Shown here piece by piece: positions 4,881-5,628 of a stretch of 5,628 nucleotides of DNA (its first letter is position 1; each line of letters opens with the position of its first letter). The notes beneath the pieces are model-generated. The model saw only the letters and a program-made list of their open reading frames with translations, was not told the origin of the DNA and made no database searches. This DNA is from DATLBA01 sp035527275 (lineage in GTDB: Bacteria; Planctomycetota; Phycisphaerae; FEN-1346): the NCBI GenBank assembly GCA_035527275.1, contig DATLBA010000027.1, forward strand, positions 1 to 5,628. The letters are read 5' to 3'. A program made the translations under genes and the position numbers.

Positions 4881-4891
4881 AGGAGATAATA

Positions 4892-5428
4892 ATGAAGAGG
4901 GGTCGGAAGAAAAAATCTCGGGAGGAGGATCAACTCATGGGGCTCGGAGGGTTCCTGAACGGATTGGGTTCCTTTATAGAGAAACTCGGCGAACTCTCGG
5001 AACGGGGCGAAGAACTTCACAAAACCGGGGAGATCCGCGGCCCCGACGACAGGCTGCGGGGGATCTACGGCTTCAACGTCAAGGTCGGCCTCGGGGACGA
5101 GGGCGTCAAGATCGAGCCCTTCGGCAATGTCCGCAAAGACGAGGAGACGGGCCAGGCGACGGTCCACGAAGTGCGACAGCCCATGGTGGACGTCTTTGAC
5201 GAGGGGGACCACGTGCTCGCCGTGGCCGAGATGCCCGGCGTGGGCGAGGAAGACCTCCACCTGGAACTTAAGGACGATGTTTTGATCATCGCCGCGGAGC
5301 GGGGCGAGATGAAGTATCGGAAAGAAGTGCTTCTGCCCGACACGTTCTCCGCCGGGCAAATGAGCCATAGTTGCCGCAACGGCGTCCTTGAGATCAAACT
5401 GGCCAGGCAGACACCACGAGGAGGATGA
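4892..5428 (+). CDS. gvpH: GvpH-type Hsp20 family gas-vesicle protein
   Basis: ATG at 4892 follows AAGGAG (4880-4885), which overlaps the stop of the activator gene; a TTG at 4868 in frame is ignored. The product is 178 aa. A very basic leader (KRGRKKKSR) is followed by an amphipathic helix (residues 16-42, LMGLGGFLNGLGSFIEKLG), then GIYGFNVKVGL and VKIEPFGNV (57-80), a conserved prelude seen in bacterial GvpH-like proteins. An alpha-crystallin domain occupies about 95-172: PMVDVFDEGDHVLAVAEMPGV, DLHLELKDDVLIIAAERGE, KYRKEVLLP and CRNGVLEIKLAR (the G-V-L-E-I strand). The I-x-I tail used by classical Hsp20 for oligomer contacts is absent. GvpH proteins are small chaperone-like accessory proteins of gas-vesicle assembly in the cytoplasm. 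An ordinary Hsp20 is the alternative, but the GIYGF/EPFGN prelude and the next gene favour GvpH. The stop overlaps a possible ATG of the next gene. Confidence 0.85.
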   Translation: MKRGRKKKSREEDQLMGLGGFLNGLGSFIEKLGELSERGEELHKTGEIRGPDDRLRGIYGFNVKVGLGDEGVKIEPFGNVRKDEETGQATVHEVRQPMVDVFDEGDHVLAVAEMPGVGEEDLHLELKDDVLIIAAERGEMKYRKEVLLPDTFSAGQMSHSCRNGVLEIKLARQTPRGG

Positions 5429-5433
5429 GCAGC

Positions 5434-5628
5434 ATGGCAGAGGCGGCTCTGGCGGCGATCAGGCTCAAGGTCACCGAAGCGCTTGGAAAGGACCTGGGCC
5501 GGGGGTTTGCGCGTCTGGACCCGGCGGACATGGCGAGACTGGGGGTCGCGATTGGCGACGTCCTGGAGATCCTCGGCAAACGCAAGACCGTCGGAAAGGT
5601 CATGCCGACGTACAAGGATCTCCGCGGC
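5434..5628 (+). CDS. CDC48-type AAA ATPase, N-domain, partial
   Basis: Truncated by the right edge: 65 residues are visible from ATG at 5434, which has GGAGG nine bases upstream. An earlier ATG at 5425 overlaps the gvpH stop as ATGA and would add three residues, but leaves no spacing for the ribosome site. The sequence IRLKVTEALGKDLGRGFARL, MARLGVAIGDVLEILGK and KTVGKVMPTYKDLRG matches the N-terminal double-psi-barrel domain (PF02359-like) of CDC48/VAT ATPases, with its R-L-D-P, G-D-V-L-E-I and kT-V-g-K-V-M-P features. The AAA modules should lie beyond the window. CDC48-type ATPases unfold or remodel protein complexes; placed directly after gvpH, it is probably a gas-vesicle assembly factor. 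The ATPase part is not seen, so a solitary N-domain protein cannot be excluded. Confidence 0.82.
   Translation, partial: MAEAALAAIRLKVTEALGKDLGRGFARLDPADMARLGVAIGDVLEILGKRKTVGKVMPTYKDLRG

Overview
The window reads as chromosomal DNA from an uncultured, GC-rich bacterium. Codons are GC-rich, Shine-Dalgarno sequences are good (AAGGAG, GAGGTGA, GAGGAG), genes are tightly packed where they form operons, and initiation is mixed ATG/GTG. The gene content (stand-alone sigma-54 activator, GvpH-type small heat-shock protein, CDC48-type AAA ATPase, a REP-like palindrome, uncharacterised conserved proteins) would suit a planctomycete or a deltaproteobacterium-like lineage. That is inference; no taxonomic marker is present.

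Layout. (1) Positions 1-389, minus strand: the N-terminal 129 residues of an old-yellow-enzyme-type NADH:flavin oxidoreductase, running off the left edge. (2) Positions 586-622: the 5' half of a tRNA-Arg(CCU), broken immediately after the anticodon. It is followed by about 340 bp of non-coding, palindrome-rich DNA. (3) Positions 960-2185: three closely spaced plus-strand genes, namely a conserved 119-aa protein of unknown function, a 97-aa acidic protein, and a pRiA4b ORF-3-family (PF07929-like) protein carrying a single-base frameshift. (4) Positions 2424-3050: a 208-aa conserved protein of unknown function, followed 11 nt later by a perfect 27-bp inverted repeat that looks like a REP/RAYT-type palindrome. 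(5) Positions 3143-3839: about 700 bp without a supportable gene. It holds minus-strand terminator-like hairpins, a sigma-28-like motif, a short direct repeat and an 18-nt poly-C run. (6) Positions 3840-5628: the left end of what looks like a gas-vesicle gene cluster, with a sigma-54 enhancer-binding protein lacking a sensor domain, then GvpH, then the N-terminus of a CDC48-N-type protein. Gaps are 11 and 5 nt, so these are probably one operon.

How the parts fit. The left two thirds has the look of an accessory region: a disrupted tRNA gene, a probable cargo cassette, a decayed gene and a palindromic repeat inserted between conserved genes. The right third is a coherent module. The activator plausibly drives sigma-54 promoters of the gas-vesicle genes expected to the right, while GvpH and the AAA protein would act as chaperones or remodelling factors in vesicle assembly. 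No gvpA, gvpN or gvpF/L lies inside the window, so the gas-vesicle assignment rests on the GvpH-type sequence and its neighbours.
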